The notes under the pieces were generated by a model. It was not told the origin of the DNA, ran no database searches, and saw only the letters and a list, made by a program, of their open reading frames with translations. A DNA stretch of 37,736 nucleotides from an uncultured Synechococcaceae cyanobacterium (GTDB lineage Bacteria; Cyanobacteriota; Cyanobacteriia; PCC-6307; Cyanobiaceae), in NCBI GenBank assembly GCA_903907855.1, contig CAIVPT010000148.1:1-37736 (forward strand), given 5' to 3'. The number at the start of each line of letters is the position of its first letter. The first letter of the stretch is position 1. A program made the translations under genes and the position numbers. Shown here piece by piece: positions 26,624 through 34,211 of the stretch.

Positions 26624-26812
26624 ATGCCTTCCTGGCCCGTGCTTCCCACTCCGAATTCCCGCGGTGAACTCCCCACCCAGCTGGCGGTGGCCTGCCTTGG
26701 TGCCGGCGTGATCACCACCCTGGCGGTGGCCCAGGGGCAGAACCCCCTCACTGCCCTTGGCATCACCCTGTTCTCGGCCGTGGCGGCCGTGGCCGTCGGC
26801 CAGGTGCTGTGA
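26624..26812 (+). CDS. Small two-helix membrane protein, hypothetical
   Basis: A 62-residue protein MPSWPVLPTPNSRGELPTQL followed by two hydrophobic helices (AVACLGAGVITTLAVAQG and ALGITLFSAVAAVAVGQVL) separated by QNPLT. I do not recognise it. Starts at 26534 and 26600 are also in frame; ATG 26624 gives the most compact two-helix protein. The GTG of the aminotransferase gene overlaps its stop (GTGA), so the two are co-translated. Confidence 0.6.
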   Translation: MPSWPVLPTPNSRGELPTQLAVACLGAGVITTLAVAQGQNPLTALGITLFSAVAAVAVGQVL

Positions 26813-27990
26813 GCGCTCTGCGGGCCCAGCTGCCCGCCCTGGCCAACAAGACCTACTTCAACTACGGCGGCCAGGGGCCCCTGCCCACCGCGTCCCTGGA
26901 GGCGATCGTCGACACCTGGCGGCGCATCCAGGAACTTGGCCCCTTCACCGAGGACGTCTGGCCCCTGCTGGGCGCCCTCAGTGGTGGCCTGCGCTCCCGG
27001 CTGGCCCAGTGGTTCGGGGTCTCCCCGGCGCGGGTGGCCTTCACCGAGAACGTCACCAGCGGCTGTGTGTTGCCGCTCTGGGGGCTGCCCTGGAGTGAGG
27101 GCGAGGAGATCCTGCTGGGGGATGCGGAGCATCCGGGGGTGGTGGCGGCCTGCCGCGAGCTGGCCCGCCGCGAGGGGCTAACGATCACCTCCCTGCCCGT
27201 GCGCGATCTGCCGGGCGATGCCGCCCAGGTTGGGGCGGGCACTTTGGAGGCCCTGGAGCGGGTGCTGAGCCCCCGCACCCGGCTGGTGGTGTTGTCCCAT
27301 CTCCTCTGGAACACGGGTCGCGTGCTGCCGATCGAGGCGGTGGCCCAACGTCTGGCGGACCATCCGCGCCATCCCTGGCTGCTGGTGGATGCGGCCCAGT
27401 CCTTCGGCAGCCTGCCGGTGGCGGGCGCCGCCGGCGCGGCCGACATTTATGCCGTCACCGGCCATAAGTGGTGCTGCGGGCCCGAAGGCCTGGGGGCCAT
27501 GGCGCTCTCCGAGCGGCTGCTGGAGGAGGCCCGGCCCACGCTGATCGGCTGGCGCACGTTGCGGGATGAGAACAGCGGCGGCGGCGCGTACCACCGTGAT
27601 GGACGCCGCTTCGAAGTGGCCACCTCGTGCACACCGCTGCTGGCGGGCCTGGACACATCGTTGCAGCTGCTGGAGGCTGAGGGCGACGCCCCGGCCCGGC
27701 TGGCGGCGATCCGCGCGCGCAGCCAACGGCTCTGGGAGGGTCTGCAGGCCCTGCCCTCCGCCCGCTGCCTTCTGCCGGTGCCGCCCCCGGCCGGGCTGGT
27801 GAGCTTCACCCTGCACCGTCGCGATGGCAGCGCCGTGGATCCCGGGCCCGTGGTGCGTGCCCTTGGTCAGCAGGGGATCTGGCTGCGTTCGTTGCCCGAC
27901 CCGCTCTGCCTGCGGGCCTGCACCCATCTGACCACCGAGGAGGAGGAGCTGGATCGCCTCCTCGCCGCCCTGTCCGAGATCGAGGTGTGA
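26809..27990 (+). CDS. Class V aminotransferase-fold enzyme, probable cysteine/cystine lyase (C-DES type)
   Basis: A 393-residue PLP enzyme of the cysteine-desulfurase/aminotransferase V superfamily. Features are TYFNYGGQGPLPTAS, VAFTENVTSGC, GDAEHPGVV, LLVDAAQSFGSLPV and the PLP-lysine in AVTGHKWCCGPEGLGAM. It lacks the long active-site Cys loop of IscS/SufS in the C-terminal part. The N-terminus and GHKWCCGPEG resemble cyanobacterial cystine C-S lyase (C-DES, Synechocystis), which releases persulfide for Fe-S clusters. That specific role is an inference; a desulfurase or other lyase remains possible. The start is GTG 26809. Confidence 0.78.
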   Translation: MSALRAQLPALANKTYFNYGGQGPLPTASLEAIVDTWRRIQELGPFTEDVWPLLGALSGGLRSRLAQWFGVSPARVAFTENVTSGCVLPLWGLPWSEGEEILLGDAEHPGVVAACRELARREGLTITSLPVRDLPGDAAQVGAGTLEALERVLSPRTRLVVLSHLLWNTGRVLPIEAVAQRLADHPRHPWLLVDAAQSFGSLPVAGAAGAADIYAVTGHKWCCGPEGLGAMALSERLLEEARPTLIGWRTLRDENSGGGAYHRDGRRFEVATSCTPLLAGLDTSLQLLEAEGDAPARLAAIRARSQRLWEGLQALPSARCLLPVPPPAGLVSFTLHRRDGSAVDPGPVVRALGQQGIWLRSLPDPLCLRACTHLTTEEEELDRLLAALSEIEV

Positions 27991-28003
27991 TGGGGAGGCC
28001 CAC

Positions 28004-28039
28004 GGGCGGCTGATGGTCCCCGGTCGGCTGATGGCCTCC
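28004..28039. repeat. Imperfect 18-nt tandem duplication
   Basis: GGGCGGCTGATGGTCCCC is followed by GGTCGGCTGATGGCCTCC (15 of 18 identical), lying in the 64-nt gap between the aminotransferase stop and the aqpZ stop. Confidence 0.7.
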
Positions 28040-28054
28040 GGGGCCCGGCCAATG

Positions 28055-28822
28055 TCAGATCGGTTCGGAGGAGATGGCCTCGTCGATCGGGGGCTCATGG
28101 GAGAGGAGGTTTTTATACACCAAGCCGGCCAGCAAGGCGCCGGCGATCGGCGCCAACCAGAACAGCCACAGCTGGCCCACCAGCTCCGCTCCGGCCCAGA
28201 CGGCCACGCCGGTGCTGCGGGCAGGATTCACCGAGGTGTTGGTGACCGGGATGCTGATCAGGTGGATCAGGGTGAGGGCCAGGCCGATCGGCACGCCTGC
28301 GAAGCCGCGGGGGGCCAGATTGTCGGTTGCCCCCAGAATCACGATCAGGAAGAAGAAGGTGAGTAGCAGCTCGGTGACCAGCGCAGCCCAGAGTCCGTAA
28401 TCGCCGGGGGAATGGTTGGCGTACCCGTTGGTGGCGAGCGGATTGCTGCCGGCTAGAGAGAAGCCGTTGCGGCCGCTGGCGATCAAGAAGAGCACGCCAC
28501 CGCCGATGATCGCGCCCAGCACCTGGGCCATGATGTAAGGGAGTAGCTGGGAGCCTGGGAAGCGGCCGCTGGCCCAGAGGCCGAAGCTCACGGCAGGATT
28601 GAGATGGCAGCCGGAGATGTGGCCGATCGCATAGGCCATGGTCAGCACCGTCAGGCCGAAGGCGAGGGCGACACCGAGGAAGCCGAGGCCGAAGGGATTG
28701 CCGGCGTCGTTGTAGGGAAAGGCGGCGGCGAGCACGGCACTGCCGCAGCCTCCGAACACAAGCCAAAAAGTGCCAAAAAGTTCCGCGAGAAACTTCTTCG
28801 AGAGAGGAATACTTGTTGCCAT
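28055..28822 (-). CDS. aqpZ: Aquaporin Z
   Basis: Water channel of the cytoplasmic membrane. The 255-residue protein has six membrane helices and both NPA boxes: [14 protein letters not shown] and [14 protein letters not shown], the latter with the selectivity-filter Arg. The N-terminus [20 protein letters not shown] and the [14 protein letters not shown] context fit AqpZ rather than a glycerol facilitator. The track ORF starts at 29110; ATG 28822 is the start that matches family length. No Shine-Dalgarno is visible before it. The gene faces a 305-nt region shared with the divergent SH3-like gene. Confidence 0.94.
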   Translation of the reverse strand: MATSIPLSKKFLAELFGTFWLVFGGCGSAVLAAAFPYNDAGNPFGLGFLGVALAFGLTVLTMAYAIGHISGCHLNPAVSFGLWASGRFPGSQLLPYIMAQVLGAIIGGGVLFLIASGRNGFSLAGSNPLATNGYANHSPGDYGLWAALVTELLLTFFFLIVILGATDNLAPRGFAGVPIGLALTLIHLISIPVTNTSVNPARSTGVAVWAGAELVGQLWLFWLAPIAGALLAGLVYKNLLSHEPPIDEAISSEPI

Positions 28823-29127
28823 CTCAGGAGGCAAGAGGACGGATTGATTGTGCCAAAGATCTCGGCGGAGATCATCCTTTTTGTTGCACAATGCACACTT
28901 TAGGCTCCTTTTGCCAAGAGCGGCAAGTCCTGCCAATACCGGCCATTGACCTGCAGTCGTGGTCGCTCCGGGAAACGGAGGCAAAGCAAAAGAATCGTGG
29001 TTTTGGGGTGCAACCGTGTTGTCAATTCCTCGCCTCTGCATAGCTTGGACCCATGGGTCGTGTGCCGAGGGGATCTGGCTGTTCCAGGGCCACCTCAGCG
29101 CCCCCTTCACCCCCTGTGCTGGGATTC
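28823..29127. other. 305-nt divergent intergenic region between aqpZ and the SH3-like gene
   Basis: AT-richer than its surroundings. I see a perfect inverted repeat GATCTC-GGCG-GAGATC (28858-28873) on the aqpZ side and a good promoter (29019-29046) on the other side. No tRNA, open reading frame with coding character or recognised riboswitch is evident. Confidence 0.6.
29019..29046 (+). promoter_or_regulatory. Candidate sigma-70 type promoter for the SH3-like protein
   Basis: TTGTCA (29019-29024), a 16-nt spacer, then TAGCTT (29041-29046), giving a leader of about 75 nt before the ATG at 29128. This is the best -35/-10 pair I can see in the window. Confidence 0.5.
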
Positions 29128-29940
29128 ATGACGCACTTCTCCCGACCCGCCGGTTGCCGCGCCCTGCTGCTGGCCTCGGCCGCCGGCCTCAGCTTCGCCG
29201 TCGCCGGCAATGCCACCCTCGCCGCCAGCTCCGAGACGATGCTGCGCACTGCCGAGAGCGCCTGCCTCGATGCCGCCGTCCAGCAGGGCTGGCGCCGCGA
29301 TCTGGCCAAGGTGGTCTCCAGTCGCAGCCTCGATGCCGATCGCGTCGAGGTGATCTTCGATGTCAGCCGCGACGGCACCAACACCGCCCGCCTCACCTGT
29401 CCCTACAGCGCCCGACAGGGGGTGATGGGGCAGATCGGCGCCGTGGGCTCCAAGCTCGGGGCCAACGCCGACCAGAACGACTTCGGCAAGGATTTCACCA
29501 AGTCGATGAGCACCGCCGGCAATGCCGGTGGGCCGGTGGATCGCTCCCGGGCCTGGTGGCTGCTGTTGCCGGTGGGCCTGGCCGCCCTCTGCTGGGCCGC
29601 CCTGCGGGGCCGTGACCAACAGGCCTACGACGCCCTCCCCCAGCAGGGCCATGGGAGGGTCGGCGGGTCCGCTTACGGCGCGGCTGCCGGCCACCCCACC
29701 GCCGACGCTTCCCTGGCCCTGGCCCGCAGCCGCGATGGCCATGTCGACAGCCCGGTGAACGTGCACGAGCTGGCGGATGACTCCTCCCTGGTGCGCCGCC
29801 GCTTCCGCAACGGCGACACCATCTCCCTGACCGGCCGCCGCGCCGAGGAGTGGCTGGAGGTGGATGGTGGCGGCTGGGTGCGCGAGGCCGATGTGCGCTT
29901 TGAGCGCGCCGGCATCGCCGCCGGGCAGCGCACCGTCTGA
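29128..29940 (+). CDS. Exported/membrane protein with C-terminal SH3-like domain
   Basis: A 270-residue protein in four parts. First is a signal peptide (CRALLLASAAGLSFAVAGNATLAAS). Second is a domain of about 100 residues with a possible Cys pair (SACLDAAVQQGW and ARLTCPYSARQG). Third is a transmembrane helix at about 150 (AWWLLLPVGLAALCWAAL). Last is a linker and an SH3b-like domain (VNVHELADDSSLVRRRFRNG to WLEVDGGGWVREADVRF). If the signal peptide is cleaved and the helix is a stop-transfer, the SH3-like part would face the cytoplasm, unusual for such domains. ATG 29128 is chosen because the signal peptide begins there. Confidence 0.72.
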   Translation: MTHFSRPAGCRALLLASAAGLSFAVAGNATLAASSETMLRTAESACLDAAVQQGWRRDLAKVVSSRSLDADRVEVIFDVSRDGTNTARLTCPYSARQGVMGQIGAVGSKLGANADQNDFGKDFTKSMSTAGNAGGPVDRSRAWWLLLPVGLAALCWAALRGRDQQAYDALPQQGHGRVGGSAYGAAAGHPTADASLALARSRDGHVDSPVNVHELADDSSLVRRRFRNGDTISLTGRRAEEWLEVDGGGWVREADVRFERAGIAAGQRTV

Positions 29941-29949
29941 GGCCGATCT

Positions 29950-29997
29950 GCCCTGCGGGCCGCTCCCCTCAGCGGGGGCGGGCCCGCAGGGCCTTTT
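29950..29997 (+). terminator. Strong terminator hairpin after the SH3-like gene
   Basis: A perfect 12-bp outer stem (GCCCTGCGGGCC / GGCCCGCAGGGC) encloses a second GC-rich stem and is followed by CTTTTC. Its 3' half lies inside the last codons of convergent murE. Confidence 0.8.
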
Positions 29998-31468
29998 CGG
30001 CCTCCTCGCGGTCGTCGAAGTGGATGCGGGAAGTGCCGATGATCTGGTAGTCCTCATGGCCCTTGCCCGCAATCAGCACCAGATCGGAGGGTCCGGCGGC
30101 GGCGATGGCCTCGGCGATCGCCCGGGCCCGGTCTCCCTCCACCTGCAGGGTGGTGCCCGCCGGGATGCCGGCCACCACGTCGTCGAGGATCCGCTCGGGA
30201 TCCTCGGTGCGGGGGTTGTCGGAGGTAACCACCACCCCATCGGCGAGGCGGGCGGCGATCGCCCCCATCTGGGGCCGTTTGCTGCGGTCGCGGTCGCCGC
30301 CGCAGCCGAACACGCAGATCAGGCGCCCCTCGGTGAAGGGCCGGCAGGCCGCCAGGGCGTTCTCCAGGCCATCGGGGGTGTGGGCGTAGTCGACAAGCAC
30401 GGCCGGGGCCCCGAGGCCTTCGGGCCCCGGTACCCGCTCCATCCGCCCGGGCACGCCGCGGAAGCTCTCCAGGCCCGCCAGCACCTGGGCCAGGGGCAGC
30501 TCCTGCTGCACCAGGGCCCCCACCGCCTGCAGCAGGTTCATCAGGTTGAAGCGGCCCACCAGCGGCGAGCGGAACGGCCCGCTGCCCCGCGGTGTGATCA
30601 ACGTGCCGCTCACCCCGCCGGCGGCCATGGCCAGATCGGTGATGTGCAACTCCGCCTCGGGATCCTCCAGGGAGCTGCGCCAGCAGGGGCGACCGGCCTC
30701 CACCAGCCGCTCCGCCAGAACGCGGCCCCAGGGGTCGTCCCCGTTCACCACTGCGCCCCCCGCCAGCAGCGGTTCGGCGAAGAGCTTCGCCTTGGCCTCG
30801 AAGTAGGCCTCCATCGACGGGTGGTAATCGAGGTGGTCCTGGGTGAGGTTGGTGAACACCGCTCCGGCGAAGCGGCAGCCCGCCACCCGGCCCTGGTCGA
30901 GGGCGTGGGAGCTCACCTCCATCGCCGCGAGCCCGGCGCCGGCCTCCACGGCCTGGGCCAGCTGGGCCTGCAGCTGGTCGGCGAAGGCGGTGGTGTGGGA
31001 CGCGGTGACGCTGTGGCCGGGCCAGCGGTTCTGCAGCGTGCCGAACAGGGCCGCGGAATGGCCGGCCGCCGCCGCCAGGTGCTCGATCAGGTGGGTGGTG
31101 GTGGTCTTGCCGTTGGTACCCGTTACCCCCAGCAGGGCCAGGCGCTGGCTCGGCTGTTGCCAGAATTCCGCCGCCAGCTGTCCCGCCCAGAGCGCCAGGG
31201 GCTCTTCGGCCACGATCACGGCGTCGTCCGGGCCGGGGGGCATGGCGGCGGCGGCCTCCGGGCCGATCACGGCCACACAGGCTCCGGCCGCGAGCACCTC
31301 CGGCCAGAATGAGCCGCCGTCTACCCGGGTGCCGGGCAGGCCGACGAACAGGGTGCCCGGCCCCACCCGCCGCGAATCGCAGCTGATGCTGCGCACCTCC
31401 GGGTTGGCCAGGGCGGGGGGCACGGGGAGTCCCACCTGGCGGAGCAGGGGATGCAGCAGCGGCGACAT
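29969..31468 (-). CDS. murE: UDP-N-acetylmuramoyl-tripeptide synthetase MurE
   Basis: Adds the third amino acid to the peptidoglycan stem peptide. The 499-residue Mur ligase has the N-terminal domain with [20 protein letters not shown], the ATP loop [17 protein letters not shown] (about 115), [15 protein letters not shown], the [10 protein letters not shown] motif, the KAKLF carbamoylated-Lys region and the C-terminal [12 protein letters not shown] is the known signature for meso-diaminopimelate rather than lysine. Upstream lies a small tandem-repeat spacer, then the glutaredoxin-like and yidD genes on the same strand. A terminator for the opposite gene overlaps its last codons. Confidence 0.96.
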   Translation of the reverse strand: MSPLLHPLLRQVGLPVPPALANPEVRSISCDSRRVGPGTLFVGLPGTRVDGGSFWPEVLAAGACVAVIGPEAAAAMPPGPDDAVIVAEEPLALWAGQLAAEFWQQPSQRLALLGVTGTNGKTTTTHLIEHLAAAAGHSAALFGTLQNRWPGHSVTASHTTAFADQLQAQLAQAVEAGAGLAAMEVSSHALDQGRVAGCRFAGAVFTNLTQDHLDYHPSMEAYFEAKAKLFAEPLLAGGAVVNGDDPWGRVLAERLVEAGRPCWRSSLEDPEAELHITDLAMAAGGVSGTLITPRGSGPFRSPLVGRFNLMNLLQAVGALVQQELPLAQVLAGLESFRGVPGRMERVPGPEGLGAPAVLVDYAHTPDGLENALAACRPFTEGRLICVFGCGGDRDRSKRPQMGAIAARLADGVVVTSDNPRTEDPERILDDVVAGIPAGTTLQVEGDRARAIAEAIAAAGPSDLVLIAGKGHEDYQIIGTSRIHFDDREEAEKALRARPR

Positions 31469-31481
31469 GGGGGAACCGGGT

Positions 31482-31516
31482 TGCGGAGTCCCGGGGTGCG
31501 GAGGCCCGGGGTGCGG
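31482..31516. repeat. 15-nt tandem repeat upstream of murE
   Basis: TGCGGAGTCCCGGGG is followed by TGCGGAGGCCCGGGG and a third partial copy, immediately before the murE start (minus strand). Confidence 0.8.
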
Positions 31517-31565
31517 TCGCCGCCCTTTCTAAGGCCAAAGTGCGCCCGGATTGCCTTCACAGGCC

Positions 31566-31868
31566 TTACCAGGCGCCGTGGCGCTCCAGCCACTGCCGCA
31601 GCCGCTCCCCCTCCAGGCGGGGGGGCACCCGCGGCAGGGGGCGTGCGGCGTGGGGGTTGGCCTGGGGCCTGGCGCCTGGGTCCGTACCAGCGATTTCCTC
31701 ACTGCGGGCGAGCACCGGCACCTCCAGTCCCCAGCGGGCCTGCAGGGCCGGGTCGAGGTCCACGTCGACGGCGGTGAACGGCACGGACGGCTCCAGCGCC
31801 CGCAGCCGCTCCTCCAGGCCTTCGCACAGGCAGCAGCCGGAGCGTGTGAACAGGAGCAGGGGGGGCAT
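31566..31868 (-). CDS. Glutaredoxin-like (DUF836) thioredoxin-fold protein
   Basis: A 100-residue protein beginning [20 protein letters not shown], the thioredoxin-fold start with a CCLC redox-type motif, followed by FTAVDVDLDPALQARWGLEV and PVLARSEEIAG in place of the usual cis-Pro segment. The C-terminal part is Pro/Arg-rich and ends LRQWLERHGAW. This is the DUF836 type of glutaredoxin-like protein; its partner is unknown. The ATG at 31868 shares one base with the yidD stop (TGATG). Confidence 0.8.
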   Translation of the reverse strand: MPPLLLFTRSGCCLCEGLEERLRALEPSVPFTAVDVDLDPALQARWGLEVPVLARSEEIAGTDPGARPQANPHAARPLPRVPPRLEGERLRQWLERHGAW

Positions 31869-32092
31869 CAATCGGGCACCGGATCGCAGCCGCAGGGGGT
31901 GAAGGGATGGCAGCGGCCGAGGCGGCACAGGGTGAGCCAGCCGCCGCGCCAGGGACCATGCCGGCGGATCGCCTCCTGGCCGTAGGCGCTGCAGCTGGGG
32001 ATGAAGCGGCAGCGGGGCCCGAGCAGGGGGGAGATCCAGCGGCGGTAGGCGCTGATCAGGGCGAGCAGCAGGGCGGCCACCGCCGCATTCAC
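31868..32092 (-). CDS. yidD: Membrane protein insertion efficiency factor YidD
   Basis: A 74-residue protein with the full YidD core: [54 protein letters not shown] and the end TPCGCDPVP. YidD helps YidC-dependent insertion at the inner face of the membrane. I take GTG 32092 ([13 protein letters not shown]), which gives the usual length; the track ORF runs far upstream over rpsD. It is not in the rpmH-rnpA-yidC cluster here but about 9 kb away, before the glutaredoxin-like gene and murE, and divergent from rpsD. Confidence 0.92.
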   Translation of the reverse strand: MNAAVAALLLALISAYRRWISPLLGPRCRFIPSCSAYGQEAIRRHGPWRGGWLTLCRLGRCHPFTPCGCDPVPD

Positions 32093-32155
32093 GCGTTCCC
32101 CCAGCGTGGCGGGGGCGGGCGGAGCGCCGGCCGGGGGGAAGGATCGGCCGCCCTC

Positions 32156-32161
32156 TAGGAT
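32156..32161 (+). promoter_or_regulatory. Candidate -10 element for rpsD
   Basis: TAGGAT lies 84 nt before the rpsD ATG in the 153-nt divergent gap with yidD. A leader of about 75-80 nt is long enough for the S4 feedback control known in other bacteria, but no structure was verified. Confidence 0.35.
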
Positions 32162-32245
32162 CGTGGATCGGTCCGGCACGACCGCCGTGCAAGGGGTATC
32201 CCCAGCATGGCGCGCCGCGGGCCTTTTGTTCCCCGCATCGTTTTC

Positions 32246-32854
32246 ATGTCTCGCTACCGCGGCCCTCGCCTGAGGATCACGCGGCGCTTGGGAGACCTTC
32301 CCGGTCTCACCCGTAAGTCCGCCAAGCGGGCTTATCCCCCCGGTCAGCACGGCCAAGCCCGTCGCAAGCGCTCCGAATACGCGATCCGTCTCGAAGAAAA
32401 GCAGAAACTGCGCTTCAACTACGGCATTTCTGAACGTCAGCTCGTTCGCTACGTCAAGAAAGCCCGTGCCCAGGAGGGTTCCACCGGAACCAACCTGCTC
32501 AAGCTGCTCGAGAGCCGTCTCGACAACGTCTGTTTCCGCCTCGGCTTCGGCCCCACCGTTCCTGGTGCCCGCCAGCTGGTGAACCACGGCCACGTCACCG
32601 TCAACGGACGGGTGGTCGACATCCCCAGCTACCAGTGCAAAGCCGGTGATGTGGTGGCGATCCGCGAGCGCAAGGCCTCCAAGAAGTTGGCCGAAACCAA
32701 CATGGAGTTCCCGGGCCTCTCCAACATTCCTCCCCACCTGGAGTTCGACAAGGCCAAGATGACCGCCAAGGTCACCGGCCGGATCGAGCGCGAATGGGTG
32801 GCGCTCGAAATCAACGAACTGCTGGTGGTGGAGTTCTACAGCCGCAAGGTGTGA
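32246..32854 (+). CDS. rpsD: 30S ribosomal protein S4
   Basis: Primary 16S rRNA-binding protein and assembly starter of the 30S subunit. The 202-residue protein begins [20 protein letters not shown], the cyanobacterial/plastid S4 start. It has the S4 RNA-binding domain with [40 protein letters not shown] and [14 protein letters not shown], and ends [11 protein letters not shown]. The track gives an upstream start (32207), but ATG 32246 matches the family N-terminus exactly. Codon choice is more restrained than that of neighbours, as expected for a highly expressed gene. It has its own promoter and terminator. Confidence 0.98.
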   Translation: MSRYRGPRLRITRRLGDLPGLTRKSAKRAYPPGQHGQARRKRSEYAIRLEEKQKLRFNYGISERQLVRYVKKARAQEGSTGTNLLKLLESRLDNVCFRLGFGPTVPGARQLVNHGHVTVNGRVVDIPSYQCKAGDVVAIRERKASKKLAETNMEFPGLSNIPPHLEFDKAKMTAKVTGRIEREWVALEINELLVVEFYSRKV

Positions 32855-32903
32855 ACCCTTGGGGCGGCAGCCCTCCCGCCGCCTCTTGCCATCAACAAAC
32901 CAT

Positions 32904-32932
32904 GGCCTCCGCTGCGGCGGGGGCCTTTTTTT
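32904..32932 (+). terminator. Rho-independent terminator after rpsD
   Basis: A 9-bp stem (GGCCTCCGC / GCGGGGGCC, one G-U pair) with a TGCG loop is followed by seven T. Confidence 0.85.
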
Positions 32933-32975
32933 GGCCTGGCCCTGGGGGCATCTCCGCACCTGGGCAGGATCTGCG

Positions 32976-33025
32976 CGCACATATGTGCGGGAATTTTTCC
33001 ACGAAAAGATGCCAGGTATGCCTGG
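32976..33025. promoter_or_regulatory. Two palindromes upstream of the PEP-CTERM-like gene
   Basis: A perfect 14-bp palindrome CGCACATATGTGCG (32976-32989) is followed by the inverted repeat CCAGG-TATG-CCTGG (33012-33025). A TAGGTT -10-like hexamer lies at 33068-33073. Operator function is inferred from position only. Confidence 0.4.
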
Positions 33026-33093
33026 AGATGTGGGGGATTATTCTGATTTGGCGTTGCTGCGTGGGTCTAGGTTGAATCAGCCCCATTGGTGTC

Positions 33094-33723
33094 ATGCAAC
33101 GATCCTTTCTTCGCGCACTCTTTGTGGGTTGCGGCGCTTCCTTGCTCGCCTTGCCAGGTGGTGATGCGCGGGCGGTGGCGACCATCTTCGCGAAGCAGGA
33201 TGGTGCCAATGTCGTGTTCACTGGTTCGGGAAGCCTGAATCTCACGGAGTTGGATTTCCTGCAGGTCAGTCCGCTTTGGTATAACTATTTCAGTACACGG
33301 CCAAGCGATGCCGAGTTTCAGGTGGGTGCGGTTCCCGGCAGTACCTTAGGCCTCTATTCCTGTGCGTTTGGCGCTTGTATTACAGGCCCATCAAGTTTTG
33401 GTAATGCCTCTGAGCGTTACAGCTTCCCCGATCTCGGTTCCGGCGATGCTTTTGGCTTCTGGGATTTTGAGGGTCAGCGGGGAATCGTCGTGCCTTTCGA
33501 CTATGTTTCGGGATCTGAGTTGAGCGGTAGTAGTACGTTTTTAAACCGTACATTGGCCCGTATGGGCGTCAAGCTTGGTACCTCCGTCTACAGCTGGGGG
33601 AGTGGCGATACTGCGGACAGCATCGTCTTCACCACGGAGGCTCCCGCCCCTCTGCCCCTGTTCGGCGCGGCTTCTGCGCTGGTCTGGAGCCGCCGGTTGC
33701 GTCGTCGCTTCTCCCAGGGGTAA
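33094..33723 (+). CDS. PEP-CTERM-like exported surface protein
   Basis: A 209-residue protein with a signal peptide (LRALFVGCGASLLALPGGDARA), a Gly/Ser/Phe-rich beta-type middle part (FTGSGSLNLTELDFLQV, FPDLGSGDAFGFWDF) and a C-terminal sorting tail. The tail is APAPLPLFGAASALVWSRRLRRR: a short Pro-Leu motif, a hydrophobic helix and an Arg cluster. This is the layout of PEP-CTERM/exosortase substrates, in the PLPLFGAA form that I recall from Synechococcus-type genomes. No exosortase is in the window. Its codons are visibly AT-richer than those of neighbours, suggesting acquisition. Cargo function unknown. Confidence 0.72.
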   Translation: MQRSFLRALFVGCGASLLALPGGDARAVATIFAKQDGANVVFTGSGSLNLTELDFLQVSPLWYNYFSTRPSDAEFQVGAVPGSTLGLYSCAFGACITGPSSFGNASERYSFPDLGSGDAFGFWDFEGQRGIVVPFDYVSGSELSGSSTFLNRTLARMGVKLGTSVYSWGSGDTADSIVFTTEAPAPLPLFGAASALVWSRRLRRRFSQG

Positions 33724-33787
33724 CCATCCCCCCCATTCCGACTCGCCATGGCGCCAGCGAGCCCGGGCCACGGCCGCGCACTGGCGT

Positions 33788-34115
33788 TCACGCTCCGGCG
33801 GCTTGGCGCAGCAGCGGCCCCGGCCAGTCGATGATCGCCCGATCTGCTGTCAGCAGGGTGGCGCCCCGCGCCAGGGCTATCTCCACCAGCCAGAGCCGCC
33901 CAGGGACCATCGATCGGGGCCAGCACATCCCCGTGGATCTCCACGGCCGGATGGAGTCCGCAGGGACTGGGACGACGGACGGAGGCGCAGGGGTGCAGCT
34001 CCGCCACAGGCTGGCCGTTCTTGGTGATCACCAACACCTCACCCGTGGCGGCCACCTGGTCCATCAACCCCAGGCAGCGGGCCTTGAACTGGGAGGCGCT
34101 GATCGTGGCCGCCAT
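33788..34115 (-). pseudogene. Decayed VapBC-type toxin-antitoxin locus (antitoxin joined to toxin tail)
   Basis: On the minus strand, ATG 34115 starts a Phd/YefM-type antitoxin: MAATISASQFKARCLGLMDQ, then VAATGEVLVITKNGQPVAELHP, running to GDVLAPIDGPW where such antitoxins normally end. Directly after, in the +1 frame, the DNA encodes VEIALARGATLLTADRAIID then WPGPLLRQAAGA and a TGA at 33790-33788. That is typical of the C-terminal end of a VapC PIN-domain toxin. The about 90 central residues of the toxin are missing, so an internal deletion seems to have joined the two genes. The antitoxin frame itself has no early stop and runs on to 33588, so the encoded protein would carry a long nonsense tail. 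Confidence 0.7.
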
Positions 34116-34211
34116 GGCTGTCCCCACAGGGTGCGGGCCTAAGTCCAGCTGGATGATGACCATGGTCAGGACCAGGGCCAACTCGGTATCAGGGACAACT
34201 CGGTGGTGCCC

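Noticed and set aside
27993-28040. GGAGGCC...GGCCTCC inverted repeat as a terminator between the aminotransferase and aqpZ
   Set aside because: The loop is long and no T-run follows on either strand; the region is better explained by an imperfect tandem duplication.
28823-29127. Possible tRNA or small RNA in the aqpZ divergent region
   Set aside because: No T-loop GTTCRA pattern, acceptor stem or known cyanobacterial RNA motif could be found; only a short inverted repeat and a promoter are visible.
33588-33787. Continuation of the antitoxin frame to 33588
   Set aside because: It is past the normal antitoxin end and runs antisense into the PEP-CTERM-like gene; treated as read-through of a decayed locus, not a domain.
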